The notes: generated by a model not told the origin, from the letters alone. A DNA stretch of 64,000 nt from an uncultured Clostridia bacterium (GCA_946529215.1 CAMMZC010000003.1:67976-131975), one strand, 5' to 3'. Counted from the stretch's first letter, positions 43,776 to 52,995 are shown. Made by a program: numbers and translations.

Positions 43776-45968
43776 TTATTCTTCAACATTTCCCTCAGAA
43801 TTGCTATCTAATCCATCAACATTTTCTGTAGTTTCTACATTCTCAGCATTATCCTCTTCTACATCTGCCTTGTTTACTTTTTTCATAGTTAAGTTTATTC
43901 TACCTTGTGGGTCGATTGAAGTAACTTTAACTGTAACTTTTTGTCCAATTTTTAGGTAGTCTTCTACTCTTCTAATGTGTTCATCTGATATTTGAGAAAT
44001 GTGAACTAGTCCTTCCTTTCCATTTCCTAAGTCTACAAATGCTCCAAATGAAGTTGTTCTAATTACTGCTCCGTAGTAGATTCCACCAACTTCGATTTCT
44101 CTTACTATGTCTTCTATCATATATAGAGCATCATAGGCTTTTTCGCTGTTTTCACCATAAATGAATACTTGTCCATCTTCTTCAATGTCGATTTTAACTC
44201 CTGTTTCTTCAATTATTTTGTTTATAACTTTTCCACCTGTTCCGATTACATCTTTTATTTTGTCTACTTTAATTTTTGTTGTTATAATCTTTGGAGCATA
44301 TTCAGAAAGCTCTGGCCTTGGCTCAGAAATTACTGGTAGCATAATGTCGTTTAAGATATACATACGTGCATTTTTTGTTCTTTCAAATGCTTCTTCTATA
44401 ATCTTGTATGATAATCCATCTACTTTTATATCTACTTGAATAGCAGTTATTCCTTTTTCTGTTCCTCCAACTTTGAAGTCCATATCTCCGAAAAAGTCTT
44501 CTATTCCTTGAATATCTGTCATCATTACATAGTCGTTTTCATCTTCAGGGTTTGTTATTAGTCCTGTAGAAATTCCTGCAACAGGTCTCTTAATTGGAAC
44601 TCCTGCATCCATTAAAGCTAAAGTACTTGCACATATACTTCCTTGTGATGTTGAACCATTTGAAGATAGAATTTCTGATACAACTCTTATTGCATAAGGG
44701 AATTCTTCTTTTGATGGAAGTACTGGAACTAGAGCCTTTTCTGCTAATGCACCATGTCCTATCTCTCTTCTTCCTGGTCCTCTTGAAGTTCTTGCTTCTC
44801 CTACTGAATATCCTGGGAAGTTGTATTGGTGCATATATCTTTTAGATTCTTCTGTGTCTATTCCATCTAAAGCTTGTTCTTCACTTACCATTCCAAGTGT
44901 TGCAATTGACATTACTTGTGTTAATCCTCTTGTAAACATTGCACTTCCATGTACTCTAGGTAAAAGTCCTACTTCGCATGATAAAGGTCTTATTTCATCT
45001 AAGTTTCTTCCATCAACACGTTTGTGCTCATAAAAAATCATATCTCTTACAACCTTTTTCTCTAATTTGTATAGAGCTTCTCCAATTGCAGTTTTATCTT
45101 CTTCAGCCTTTTCTTCTCCGAATTTTTCTGCATATTCTGCATTTATTTTTTCTGTTAATGCTGAAATATTGTTGTCTCGAACTTGCTTGTCCTTTTCTGT
45201 AACAGCTGTTTTCATATCATCTTTGTAGTTTTCTGATAAATATTCATAAATTTCTTCATTTACTGCAAATGATTTGTATTCAAATTTTGGCTTTCCTATT
45301 TCTTCTTTCATTTTAGAAATAAATTCACAAATTTTCTTAATTTCTACATGTCCAGCCTTAATTGCATCTAACATTGTTTCATTTGACACTTCATTTGCTC
45401 CTGCTTCTATCATAGCAATTTTGTCTGCAGTTCCTGCAACTGTTAGATTCAAATCACTTACTTTTCTTTGTTCTTCTGTAGGATTTATAACGATTTCTCC
45501 ATCTACTAAACCAACATTTACTGCTGCTGTTGGTCCTCCAAATGGAATGTCTGAAATAGAAAGTGCAGCAGATGCACCAATCATTGCAGCTACTTCTGGT
45601 GAATTATCTTGATCTACACTAAGTACTGTAGCTACAACTACTACATCATTTCTAAAATCCTTTGGAAATAAAGGTCTTAAAGGTCTATCTATTGCTCTTG
45701 ATGTTAAAATTGCTTTATCTGAAGGTTTTCCCTCTCTTTTTGTATAAGAACCTGGAATTTTTCCTACTGAATATAGTTTTTCCTCATAATCTACTGAAAG
45801 TGGAAAGAAATCTATTCCATCTTTTGGCTCTTTTGATGCTGTAACATTTACCATTACACATGTGTCTCCATATCTAACTAAGACACTTCCATTGGCAAGT
45901 CCTGCCATTTTTCCTGTTTCGATTGCAAGTCTTCTACCTGCTAGTTCTGTTTCATAAACTTTAAACAT
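43776..45968 (-). CDS. pnp: Polynucleotide phosphorylase
   Basis: PNPase is a trimeric 3'-5' phosphorolytic exoribonuclease. The 730 residues show two RNase PH domains (~1-215 and ~315-545) split by a helical linker, a KH domain (~553-615; DVIGTGGKVINKIIEETG) and an S1 domain (~620-695; GAVIRTTSFGAFVDLGNGKEG). Active-site motifs include FFPLSVDYEEKLY, KREGKPSDKAIL, SNGSTSQGSICAS and MTDIQGIEDFFGDMDFKV. An acidic tail follows S1. GGAGG precedes the ATG. It lies after rpsO with an unusually long (571-nt) gap. Confidence 0.97.
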   Translation of the reverse strand: MFKVYETELAGRRLAIETGKMAGLANGSVLVRYGDTCVMVNVTASKEPKDGIDFFPLSVDYEEKLYSVGKIPGSYTKREGKPSDKAILTSRAIDRPLRPLFPKDFRNDVVVVATVLSVDQDNSPEVAAMIGASAALSISDIPFGGPTAAVNVGLVDGEIVINPTEEQRKVSDLNLTVAGTADKIAMIEAGANEVSNETMLDAIKAGHVEIKKICEFISKMKEEIGKPKFEYKSFAVNEEIYEYLSENYKDDMKTAVTEKDKQVRDNNISALTEKINAEYAEKFGEEKAEEDKTAIGEALYKLEKKVVRDMIFYEHKRVDGRNLDEIRPLSCEVGLLPRVHGSAMFTRGLTQVMSIATLGMVSEEQALDGIDTEESKRYMHQYNFPGYSVGEARTSRGPGRREIGHGALAEKALVPVLPSKEEFPYAIRVVSEILSSNGSTSQGSICASTLALMDAGVPIKRPVAGISTGLITNPEDENDYVMMTDIQGIEDFFGDMDFKVGGTEKGITAIQVDIKVDGLSYKIIEEAFERTKNARMYILNDIMLPVISEPRPELSEYAPKIITTKIKVDKIKDVIGTGGKVINKIIEETGVKIDIEEDGQVFIYGENSEKAYDALYMIEDIVREIEVGGIYYGAVIRTTSFGAFVDLGNGKEGLVHISQISDEHIRRVEDYLKIGQKVTVKVTSIDPQGRINLTMKKVNKADVEEDNAENVETTENVDGLDSNSEGNVEE

Positions 45969-46440
45969 TATTTAAAAATCCTCCTTTGATTTATAAAAGT
46001 TTTGTTTTACATAGCAATATATTTTCTTCCAATTACAAGCACCTAATTTTTAGAAAATTATGCAATGTATCACTTACTTTTAATAAATTTTTTACATAAA
46101 TTTATTTTAGAAATGTAACCTCTATAATATATTAATGAATTAACAATATTAAATTATTGCATAAATATTTAACTGTAAAATTTTAAAAATGTCTTCTATA
46201 CAAAATAATTTATACATACAAAACTAATAAATTTAGTTTAACTTTGTATTTCGAAATCTCAAAAATTCATAGTGTTTACAATATAATAAAAAATTAATAC
46301 ATTATACAAGCTACTTATCTAATAATAAATTTATGATTTTAAAAAATAAAATAAAATTTGATTAACTAAAATTTGTTATTTTCTTTCATAGGAATTTATT
46401 TAATAAGAATGTGTAACTTTCGTATTTGTGAAAGTTCATT
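45969..46440. other. Long AT-rich spacer between rpsO and pnp
   Basis: About 470 bp of very AT-rich sequence without a supportable gene. A small AACTTTC/GAAAGTT hairpin lies near 46412-46434. The strong hairpin at 46441-46525 adjoins it. A pnp promoter would fall here but I see no clear consensus. Confidence 0.5.
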
Positions 46441-46525
46441 TATTTTGACAAATTAAAAGTTATTTGAAAACTACTAAATATCTTATATGACTGCGTTTCA
46501 AATAACTTTTAACGATGTCAAAATA
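46441..46525 (-). promoter_or_regulatory. Long hairpin just after rpsO (terminator or RNase-processing site)
   Basis: TATTTTGACA and TTAAAAGTTATTTGAAA (46441-46469) pair with TTTCAAATAACTTTTAA and TGTCAAAATA (46496-46525), about 27 bp with small internal loops. It lies 15 nt after the rpsO stop. In other bacteria the rpsO-pnp spacer holds an RNase III-cut hairpin that lets PNPase control its own mRNA; this may be an analogue. Confidence 0.7.
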
Positions 46526-46539
46526 TAATATTTTCACTC

Positions 46540-46806
46540 TTATTTTCTTAATCCTAAATTAGCAACTATTTCTCTATATCTGTTAATATCTTTTTTTGCT
46601 AAATAGTTTAATAGATTTCTTCTTTTTCCAACCATCTTTAGAAGTCCTCTTCTTGAATGATTGTCTTTTTTGTGAACTTTTAAGTGTTCTGTTAGTTCAT
46701 TGATTCTTTCTGTTAAGATAGCGATTTGAACTTCTGGTGAACCAGTATCTTTTTCGTCTCTCTTGTATTTATCAATGATTTGGCTTTTTAGTTCTTTTGA
46801 AATCAT
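46540..46806 (-). CDS. rpsO: 30S ribosomal protein S15
   Basis: S15 binds 16S rRNA early in 30S assembly and often represses its own mRNA. The 88-residue product is full length and carries the family signature: [48 protein letters not shown]. The ATG follows AGGAGG. A promoter lies at 46902-46930, and the ~100-nt leader contains a GCTTAAA/TTTAAGC pairing (~46838-46873) that could form an S15-binding structure (inference). Confidence 0.97.
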   Translation of the reverse strand: MISKELKSQIIDKYKRDEKDTGSPEVQIAILTERINELTEHLKVHKKDNHSRRGLLKMVGKRRNLLNYLAKKDINRYREIVANLGLRK

Positions 46807-46901
46807 ATCTTACACCTCCTATTTCTTTTAATCCTAAAACTGAGCTTAAATTTGGTGTTGAAGTTTAAGCCAAGTTAAAGGAAATTTTTAACACTTTAAT
46901 T

Positions 46902-46930
46902 ATTATACTACATAAATTTCGAAAAATCAA
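46902..46930 (-). promoter_or_regulatory. rpsO: Promoter of rpsO
   Basis: On the minus strand TTGATT (46925-46930) and TATAAT (46902-46907) are 17 nt apart, about 95 nt before the rpsO start. Confidence 0.7.
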
Positions 46931-46948
46931 GAGTTTTTAAAATTAATT

Positions 46949-47413
46949 CTAGTTTGCAATTGCTAATTTAATATTTTCAATATCTTTTTCATTAGAAATA
47001 ATTCTTTGTTTTAATTCTACATATCTATCATAAGAAATATGTGATAATTCTTTTATAGCATCCACAACTTCATTGCGAATTAAGTTATCTTGTTCATCCA
47101 TTCTGTTTATCATTTCATTTCTTAAATCTTTTATATCATCTTTTGTTGCAAAATTCTTTAAATCTTCTTTCATTGCACACTTTTTTATATCTTCTTTTGT
47201 TGCAAACCTTTTCAAATCTTCTTTTGTTGCAAATCTTTTTAAATCTTCTTTTGTTGCAAACCTTTTCAAATCTTCTTTTGTTGCAAACCTTTTCAAATCT
47301 TCTTTTGTTGCCATGTTTTTCATTTCAGATCTCATTTCGTTAACAGTTATTTGTAGACTATTAACACCTTTTACCAACGAAACTAAGATTTCATCTTTGT
47401 CTTGCTCTGTCAT
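46949..47413 (-). CDS. Coiled-coil protein built on a 9-residue tandem repeat
   Basis: The 154-residue product starts behind GGAGG. After a helical lead (~1-33) come seven 9-residue units of the form F-A-T-K-E-D-L-K-R, the first four nearly identical and the last three diverged (AMKEDLKN, ATKDDIKD). A C-terminal coiled coil (~95-154) follows. The unit is encoded by a 27-nt DNA repeat, so the number could vary by recombination. Similar KEDLK-repeat proteins occur widely in clostridia and phages with no known role. No signal peptide. Confidence 0.65.
   Translation of the reverse strand: MTEQDKDEILVSLVKGVNSLQITVNEMRSEMKNMATKEDLKRFATKEDLKRFATKEDLKRFATKEDLKRFATKEDIKKCAMKEDLKNFATKDDIKDLRNEMINRMDEQDNLIRNEVVDAIKELSHISYDRYVELKQRIISNEKDIENIKLAIAN
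47137..47312 (-). repeat. 27-nt tandem repeat, about six to seven units
   Basis: The unit cttttgttgcaaaccttttc (first 20 of 27 nt) recurs head to tail with a few substitutions. Units near 47190-47312 are almost identical, and those toward 47137 are diverged. It encodes the nine-residue repeats of the coiled-coil protein. Confidence 0.85.
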
Positions 47414-47680
47414 ACGCTTCCTCCTTTCTATAAATTCTTTTTTATTATAAACTTTTTATTCTATTCCACCTCCTATACTACAACAAAATTATTATTATTG
47501 CAATAGCCTTTTTCTAATTAAAAGTTAGTTATTTATATAAAATACTTTTATTTTTTAAGATTTACACTTTTATTCTTTGAATTTCGCAAGATTCAATTAA
47601 TTTGAAATAATGAAATAGACTAAAAATAATTTATGTCTTAATAAAATAGTTTAATTTCAAATATTAATTAAAATCGCAAT
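47414..47680. other. AT-rich spacer, no gene seen
   Basis: The sequence between the tandem-repeat gene and the terminator of the AAA+ gene contains only weak inverted repeats (TTTGAAAT.../ATTTCAAA around 47600-47660). It probably holds the promoter for the repeat gene, which I could not place. Confidence 0.4.
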
Positions 47681-47737
47681 AAAAAACTATTGCTCTTTTA
47701 TATTACCACAAAATATAATTTTTAGCAATAGTTTTTT
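47681..47737 (-). terminator. Terminator of the SpoVK-like gene
   Basis: AAAAAACTATTGCT (47681-47694) pairs with AGCAATAGTTTTTT (47724-47737), 14 bp, ending in a T run on the minus strand. It lies 19 nt after the stop. Confidence 0.85.
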
Positions 47738-47755
47738 ACAGAATTTTCCAATATT

Positions 47756-49471
47756 TTACATTTTAATCAAATTATCTGTTGAAATATCTTCTTCTTTTAT
47801 AGTTTTTAAAATCTTCTTTTGCTTCTTGCCTGCAGTATTTGAAGCATGTTTTACAATAGATTTTTCATAAACATTTCTTATAAATCTTGCATTTCCAAAA
47901 TTTTTTGTATCTTTATATTCTGTAATTATGCTTTTCACTTTATTTTGTGCTTCAACTGAAACTTCAAATCCGGATTTTTTCATCATTTGCATAAATATTT
48001 GTAATAATTCATCTTCTGTGTAATCTTCAAATTCAACTGTATAACCAATTCTTGAAACTATTCCTGAGTTCATATCTAAGAAGTCTTGCATCTCTTTTGT
48101 ATAACCTGCAAAAATTACAATCAAGTTATCTCTATAGTTTTCCATTGCTTGAATTAATGTTGCTATTGCCTCTTCATTGTATGAACTTCCTTGGCCTTTG
48201 CTACTTGCTAATGAATATGCTTCATCTACGAAAAGTACTCCACCAAGTGCTTTTTGAATAACTGCCATTGTTTTAGGTGCTGTTTGTCCAACATATTCAG
48301 CAACTAAATCTTTTGAAGATACTTCTATTAATTTGTTTTGTTTAATATATTTTAAATTATATAAAATTTCTGCAACTATTCTTGCAACAGTTGTTTTACC
48401 TGTTCCTGGATTGCCTAGAAAAACCATGTGCAAATTTATGTTTTTAAGTTTTAGGTCATCTCCTGCTTTATTTTTAAGTTCTACAAGACTCACCAATTCA
48501 TTAAGCATTTTCTTAACTTTTTCTAATCCTACCAAACTATTTAGCTCTTCAAAAATCTCATCCATTGACTTATCTTTTTCATATTCTGGAATTTGTTTAT
48601 TAAACAATATTTTTTCTGCCAAACTATCTCTATATTTTGCAAAACTTAAATCTGTTTTTGGATATGTTATAGAAATGTAATCTAAAAGCTTAATTTTAAG
48701 CTCATCTGTTATTTCTATAGAATTTTCAAGCTTTTCTAGAACATCATTATACACATCTTGAACATCAGGCTTAGTTTCTACTATTTCAAAATCAGAAAAC
48801 TCTTGTCTTAACTCATCAGACATTAAAAATATATTTTCCAAAGCTTGTTTATTTTCTGCAGAAAAACAAGTTAAATACTGTTTTTCTTTATCTGCAATGT
48901 TTTGGTTTATTTTGTATAATATTTTCTCCTTTTCGTTTTGATCTTTTGTATCAAAAGCATTTGGATTTTCAAAAACTATTATATTATTGTCTGAACTATA
49001 TATTTCATCAATATTTTTGGCACTTTCTATATCAAAAAATGACGTAAGCCCAATATCTCCTTGTGGAAGATATGAAAAATAATTTATGTTGTCATTTAAT
49101 ATATGTAGTATGTCTTGAATCGTCTCTTTACTCTTTGCAAAAATGCACATATTAAAAGAAATAAAATTCTTCTCAATTCCTTCATTATATTTTCTAATAT
49201 ATTCTAAAATTTTCTTTAAAGTTTCTTTAGACTTTTCATCTATGTAGAGCTTGTCTATCTTTTCAAAGCTTGTTTTTAATAGTTCATCTTTGCTAGCTAA
49301 ACTTAATTTTTCTTTGCCTTGAGTATTTATTTTTTCTTCTGGCATATTTATTTCAATAGTATCTGCCTCTAAACTTTCTTTAATTTGATTGTTTAGCTCC
49401 TCTTCTTCTTTTTTCTTGCTTATTCCAAAAAAATCATCATATACATTTTTTAAAATATCTTTTTTATCCAT
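47756..49471 (-). CDS. AAA+ ATPase of the SpoVK/CbbX family
   Basis: The 571-residue protein has a ~290-residue N-terminal extension (acidic, mixed alpha/beta with IRKYNEGIEKNFISFNMCIF and similar) and a C-terminal AAA+ domain (~300-570). Walker A is GNPGTGKTTVARIVAE (~355), Walker B VLFVDEAYSL, sensor-1/second-region LIVIFAGYTKEMQDFL, and arginine region NARFIRNVYEKS. This matches SpoVK (stage V sporulation) and CbxX/CbbX proteins. Spore genes elsewhere in the window favour the SpoVK reading, but the N-terminal extension is larger than in B. subtilis SpoVK (322 residues). AAAGGATAAA precedes the ATG. Confidence 0.8.
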   Translation of the reverse strand: MDKKDILKNVYDDFFGISKKKEEEELNNQIKESLEADTIEINMPEEKINTQGKEKLSLASKDELLKTSFEKIDKLYIDEKSKETLKKILEYIRKYNEGIEKNFISFNMCIFAKSKETIQDILHILNDNINYFSYLPQGDIGLTSFFDIESAKNIDEIYSSDNNIIVFENPNAFDTKDQNEKEKILYKINQNIADKEKQYLTCFSAENKQALENIFLMSDELRQEFSDFEIVETKPDVQDVYNDVLEKLENSIEITDELKIKLLDYISITYPKTDLSFAKYRDSLAEKILFNKQIPEYEKDKSMDEIFEELNSLVGLEKVKKMLNELVSLVELKNKAGDDLKLKNINLHMVFLGNPGTGKTTVARIVAEILYNLKYIKQNKLIEVSSKDLVAEYVGQTAPKTMAVIQKALGGVLFVDEAYSLASSKGQGSSYNEEAIATLIQAMENYRDNLIVIFAGYTKEMQDFLDMNSGIVSRIGYTVEFEDYTEDELLQIFMQMMKKSGFEVSVEAQNKVKSIITEYKDTKNFGNARFIRNVYEKSIVKHASNTAGKKQKKILKTIKEEDISTDNLIKM

Positions 49472-49510
49472 ATTCTTTTATCCTTTCTAATAAATATTGA
49501 ATAAATAAGT

Positions 49511-49667
49511 ATTTTGAGAAATAATCTTATTAACTAAATAGCTTAAAAATTCTTAATAATTTTGTAAGGGAATCTAAAAACAAAATTTTTTTAGGGTGCT
49601 TGCAAAATTAATTAGAATTTTTTAGCGTTAAATGAAAGTTACCTAAGATTATTCGAAAAATACTTAT
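49511..49667. repeat. ~155-nt near-palindromic intergenic element, copy 2
   Basis: This is the second copy of the element at 23998-24155, with the same ends (tattttgagaaataatctta ... aagattattcgaaaaata) and the same core (ttttgtaagggaatct ... agggtgcttgcaaaatt). At the tip copy 1 has tctcaaa/tttgag, and this copy has tctaaaa/tttttag, so pairing is kept although the bases differ. Confidence 0.75.
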
Positions 49668-49682
49668 TTATATAATACTAAA

Positions 49683-50087
49683 TTAAGCATTATTAATAGC
49701 CATCTCAATAATCTCTTTTACTCTCTCTTCTTTTTTACACAAATACATATAACCAATAAGAGCTTCAAAAGCTGTAGAATACATATATTCTTGCACATTT
49801 GCATTTTTAGGAAGATGGTGATTTTCTGCATTTCTTCCACGTCTAACTATATCTTGTTCCTCATCTGTTAGTTTATCATATATATTATGTAGCATTTCGG
49901 CTTGTGCTTTTGCTTTAACATAATTTATAGCTTTTATATGTAATTCATGTGGCTTTAATTTTGTTTCGTTTATCAACTTGGTTCTAATATATAGTTCAAA
50001 TACACAGTCTCCAACATAAGCCCAAGTTAGTGGAGATAACTGATTTATTTCTGCTTCGTCTTTTTCTATTTTAATTAATTCTTTCAA
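49683..50087 (-). CDS. mrnC: Mini-ribonuclease III
   Basis: Mini-III matures 23S rRNA ends in low-GC Gram-positives; it has an RNase III catalytic domain but no dsRNA-binding domain. I choose the TTG at 50087, 7 nt after GGGAGG, rather than an ATG 12 codons upstream whose extension would overlie that site. The 134-residue product has the catalytic Asp region LTWAYVGDCVFELYIR (~24) and the second acidic site TAFEALIGYMYL (~108). It overlaps the rbgA end by 17 nt, indicating coupled translation with the ribosome-assembly GTPase. Confidence 0.88.
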   Translation of the reverse strand: MKELIKIEKDEAEINQLSPLTWAYVGDCVFELYIRTKLINETKLKPHELHIKAINYVKAKAQAEMLHNIYDKLTDEEQDIVRRGRNAENHHLPKNANVQEYMYSTAFEALIGYMYLCKKEERVKEIIEMAINNA

Positions 50088-50979
50088 TTGTGATCCTCCC
50101 CAATCTTCCGCTTCTAAAATCATCTAAAATAATTTTTGCAGTTTTTTCATCATCTACATTTCCGCCTGAGATTATCGCTCCACGTTTTTTTCCTATTTCT
50201 TGCATAATCTCATAAATATTGAAATTTTCAGGTTGTTCTTGTGATAAAACTTTCTCAATATATTCTAAAGATATTTTATACCTATCTGCCACGTTTTGTC
50301 TATAATTTTCCAAAAGAAATTTTAAAAGCTGATATGCAATTTCTGTTTGTTCAAGCACATCATCTTTTATTGTGCCTGTAAATGCAAGATTTAATGCAGT
50401 TTTTTCATCTTCAAATTTTGGCCATAAAACTCCTGGAGTATCTAAAAGATTTATTTTATCATTAATACTTATCCATTGTTTTTTCTTTGTAACCCCTGGT
50501 TTATTTCCAACTTCTAATCTATTTGTTTTTACAATTCTGTTTATAAATGAAGATTTTCCTACATTTGGAATTCCTAAAATCATTGCTTTTATTTTTCTTC
50601 CTGTTCTTCCTTTCTCCGCAAATTTAGCCAAATCATCTTTCATAATATTTTCAATTGCTTTTGTAACTTCATTTATACCTTTGCCAAGATTACTATCTGT
50701 TAAAATACATACTTGTCCTTTTTGGTTAAAATAATTTTTCCATACTTCATTTTGCGCCATATCTGCCAAATCTACTTTGTTTAAAACTATTATTTTCTTT
50801 TTGCCTTTGGTTAATTCTGCTATATCAGGATTTTGGCTAGACAAGGGTATTCTGCTATCTAGCAACTCTACTACTACATCTATTAATTTTAAGTCTTCTG
50901 TTATTTCTCTTTTGGTTTTGGCCATGTGGCCTGGGTACCAGTTGATACTTGTACTTGCACAACTTTTATTATCTTTCAT
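50071..50979 (-). CDS. rbgA: Ribosome biogenesis GTPase RbgA (YlqF)
   Basis: RbgA completes 50S assembly. The ATG at 50979 (MKDNKSCAS) is 6 nt after AAGGTG, giving 302 residues. It is a circularly permuted GTPase: G4 NKVDLADM (~68) comes first, then G1 GIPNVGKSSFINR (~133), G3 DTPGVLWP (~180). The N-terminal NWYPGHMAKTKREI is diagnostic of YlqF. It is followed by mrnC (overlap) and preceded by the ChbG-like gene, overlapping by 11 nt. Confidence 0.93.
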   Translation of the reverse strand: MKDNKSCASTSINWYPGHMAKTKREITEDLKLIDVVVELLDSRIPLSSQNPDIAELTKGKKKIIVLNKVDLADMAQNEVWKNYFNQKGQVCILTDSNLGKGINEVTKAIENIMKDDLAKFAEKGRTGRKIKAMILGIPNVGKSSFINRIVKTNRLEVGNKPGVTKKKQWISINDKINLLDTPGVLWPKFEDEKTALNLAFTGTIKDDVLEQTEIAYQLLKFLLENYRQNVADRYKISLEYIEKVLSQEQPENFNIYEIMQEIGKKRGAIISGGNVDDEKTAKIILDDFRSGRLGRITIERIN

Positions 50980-51733
50980 TTTCTTCACCTTTTTCATCTA
51001 TTTTCTTTGATTTTAATTGTTTATAACTAATTAATTTAATCATATTAAAAATTCCATGTTCTTTTGCATATCTTAATACTTTCAATTCTTTTTCTCTTTC
51101 TATATAACTCGTTAATGATTTTGTGTAATCATCAACATAACCTGGATGAGTCATTAACTCTACAATTATATCTTTATTTTGATATTTATTAATCATTTCT
51201 TTCAAAGAATCAAGAGAAACATTTTTTATAGTAAAATCTTTATATAATATATCTGGTCTTGATATATCACATTCAAACTCATTTCTAATCGGTACATTAT
51301 ATTCTTTAGCAATATCTATCACTGCTTTTTTTATATTATCATTATCACATAAATGGTGATGCATATCTAAATGATCTATTTTTATTAATCCATTGCTGTA
51401 TTTATCTATCATTTTTATTTGAGCAACTATTTCATTGTATGCATCTTTATATGTTAATTTCGAATTTTCTATTTGTTTTCTATTATATAAAAAATCTCCG
51501 CTTTCATCTGTCAAATTAACATTATATAAAATTGGTTTACCAACTGTAAGATTTATATGTAATCCAATACAAGTAACATTATGTTTTATAGCTTCCTTAA
51601 TTGCATATTCAGCATAGTCCATATTTGCCATAATTGAAGTACTTGTTATATATCCACCTTGGATTCCCTCAATAATACCATCGCTAATACTTTTAGAAAG
51701 ACCAAAGTCATCTGCATTAATTATCAATCTCAT
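50969..51733 (-). CDS. ChbG/HpnK (YdjC) family carbohydrate deacetylase
   Basis: The family removes acetyl groups from N-acetylated sugars such as chitooligosaccharides, using a metal. The 254 residues show the opening LIINADDFGLSKSISDGI with the catalytic Asp/metal Asp, GLHINLTVGKP, IDHLDMHHHL (metal His cluster, ~123) and MTHPGYVDD. GGGGTG precedes the ATG. It overlaps rbgA by 11 nt, but this pairing looks accidental. The actual substrate is unknown. Confidence 0.88.
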   Translation of the reverse strand: MRLIINADDFGLSKSISDGIIEGIQGGYITSTSIMANMDYAEYAIKEAIKHNVTCIGLHINLTVGKPILYNVNLTDESGDFLYNRKQIENSKLTYKDAYNEIVAQIKMIDKYSNGLIKIDHLDMHHHLCDNDNIKKAVIDIAKEYNVPIRNEFECDISRPDILYKDFTIKNVSLDSLKEMINKYQNKDIIVELMTHPGYVDDYTKSLTSYIEREKELKVLRYAKEHGIFNMIKLISYKQLKSKKIDEKGEENER

Positions 51734-51769
51734 TTATTTCACCCCATTTTATTAAATACGAAAAAATCT

Positions 51770-51874
51770 CTATGCAAAAAAGTGAGTGTTTCCAATAGTC
51801 TCAAGGAACTTTCTATAAATTGTTTTATCCCAGTTAATGTTTGTACTTGGCAACTTTTCTTTTTTATCTTCCAT
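51770..51874 (-). CDS. Possible 34-residue peptide
   Basis: An ATG with AGGAAAGTGAG upstream opens a 34-codon frame: MEDKKEKLPSTNINW, then KTIYRKFLETIGNTHFFA. The opening resembles the start of RbgA (..STSINW), so it may be a remnant of duplicated sequence or chance. It lies between the HAD gene's terminator and the ChbG-like gene. Confidence 0.35.
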   Translation of the reverse strand: MEDKKEKLPSTNINWDKTIYRKFLETIGNTHFFA

Positions 51875-51914
51875 ATTACTCACTTTCCTTTTTAAGTTTT
51901 TCTTTTCTATATAT

Positions 51915-51952
51915 TACCACAAAAGCAAGCAATTATCAATAATTACTTGCTT
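51915..51952 (-). terminator. Terminator of the HAD gene (repeated type)
   Basis: AAGCAAGCAATTAT pairs with AATAATTaCTTGCTT-type bases (51923-51952) followed by TTTTGTGG on the minus strand. The same sequence with two or three changes is the terminator at 53472-53504. Confidence 0.75.
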
Positions 51953-51958
51953 AATTTC

Positions 51959-52630
51959 TTACAACTCCTCAAAAATTTCATTCATATTATTTATAACTTT
52001 AAACTCACTTTCTAGATACTTTTTATCCCTATCCATTAATAACAACTTAAATCCATATTCACTTGCTTTTTTTAGGATATGTCTTCTATCATCAATATAA
52101 AGAGACTCGTTTGGTTTAACTTCTTTGAATTCATCTAAAAATATATCAAATAATTTTTCTTCTTTAGTTGTTGAATACATTGAAGAAATTGTAATACCTT
52201 TAAAATATTGGTCTATTTCTTTATTTTTTAATACTCTAAAAGATGAAGGCCAACCATTAGATATTATATATAAATTATACTTTTTTGATAATTTTTCTAG
52301 TACTGGTTTTACATCATCAAAAAATACAAATTTATCATCATTGTAAACACAATCATCTGCTAATTTATTAGCTAACTCGTAATTGCAATTTGGATACTTT
52401 ATTTCTTTTAGCACATTGTAGTAGTAGTTTAAAAACATTTTATGTTCATCTTTTTCTATTTTAGGTTCTTGTGTTTGTAAATATAAATACTTTTTCAAAC
52501 TAACTTGTAGTTCTTCTATATTTAATAAGTCTTTATTTACTATATTCAAAAAGTTTGGTGTGATAAACCAATATCCACTTTTTGGCTTGGCTAATACGCC
52601 ACCTATATCAAATATAATATTTTTCACCAT
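51959..52630 (-). CDS. HAD-superfamily hydrolase
   Basis: The ATG at 52630 (MVKNIIFDIGGVL) is 8 nt after AGGAG, giving 223 residues. Motif I is FDIGGVL with the nucleophile Asp and Gly where many HADs have a second Asp; motif II is LYIISNGWPSSF; motif III/IV includes a Lys and SLYIDDRRHILKKAS. A helical cap lies at ~20-90. The group includes sugar-phosphate and nucleotide phosphatases; the substrate is unknown. It has its own terminator and neighbours a nudix remnant, suggesting an accessory region. Confidence 0.88.
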   Translation of the reverse strand: MVKNIIFDIGGVLAKPKSGYWFITPNFLNIVNKDLLNIEELQVSLKKYLYLQTQEPKIEKDEHKMFLNYYYNVLKEIKYPNCNYELANKLADDCVYNDDKFVFFDDVKPVLEKLSKKYNLYIISNGWPSSFRVLKNKEIDQYFKGITISSMYSTTKEEKLFDIFLDEFKEVKPNESLYIDDRRHILKKASEYGFKLLLMDRDKKYLESEFKVINNMNEIFEEL

Positions 52631-52674
52631 AATTTTCACTCCTAAAATTAATATCTATAATTTTTCAAATTGTA

Positions 52675-52961
52675 TTATACAGTTTCTTCCTTACTTTCAA
52701 TTATTGTTTTTACTATCTGCCATCCAATACTTCCTTCGCGAAGTAAATTTAAAGCATTATCTAATTTTACCCATATTGCAGAGTCTACTTCTTCAGAAAT
52801 TCTAAATTCAGATTTTATTACATTAGCTTTATATCCTATCATAAGCATCTCTTTCTTTTCATATGGATATGTTTTAATAAAGCAATTTCATTATTTTCAT
52901 TTATTACTGCTGATATAATAGAAGTTGTAAACATATCCCATAGCGGAATATTGCACTTGGT
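52675..52961 (-). pseudogene. Remnant of a NUDIX hydrolase lacking the nudix box
   Basis: The C-terminal end is clear: KKEMLMIGYKANV, then EEVDSAIWVKLDNALNLLRE, GSIGWQIVKTII and a stop at 52675, typical of a NUDIX protein of the kind with 'EVDSA.W' and 'LREGSI.W'. Upstream in another frame are PLWDMFTTSIISAVI and NEIALLK, the first strands of the same fold. The stretch that should hold the nudix box is missing, and the two pieces are out of frame. No start codon or ribosome site fits, so this looks like a deletion-and-decay remnant. Confidence 0.6.
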
Positions 52962-52995
52962 TCACTCAAAAGCATATATAGTTATTTCTTATAAA

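Noticed and set aside
47137..47312. CRISPR array
   Set aside because: The 27-nt units are contiguous with no spacers and translate into an in-frame protein repeat.
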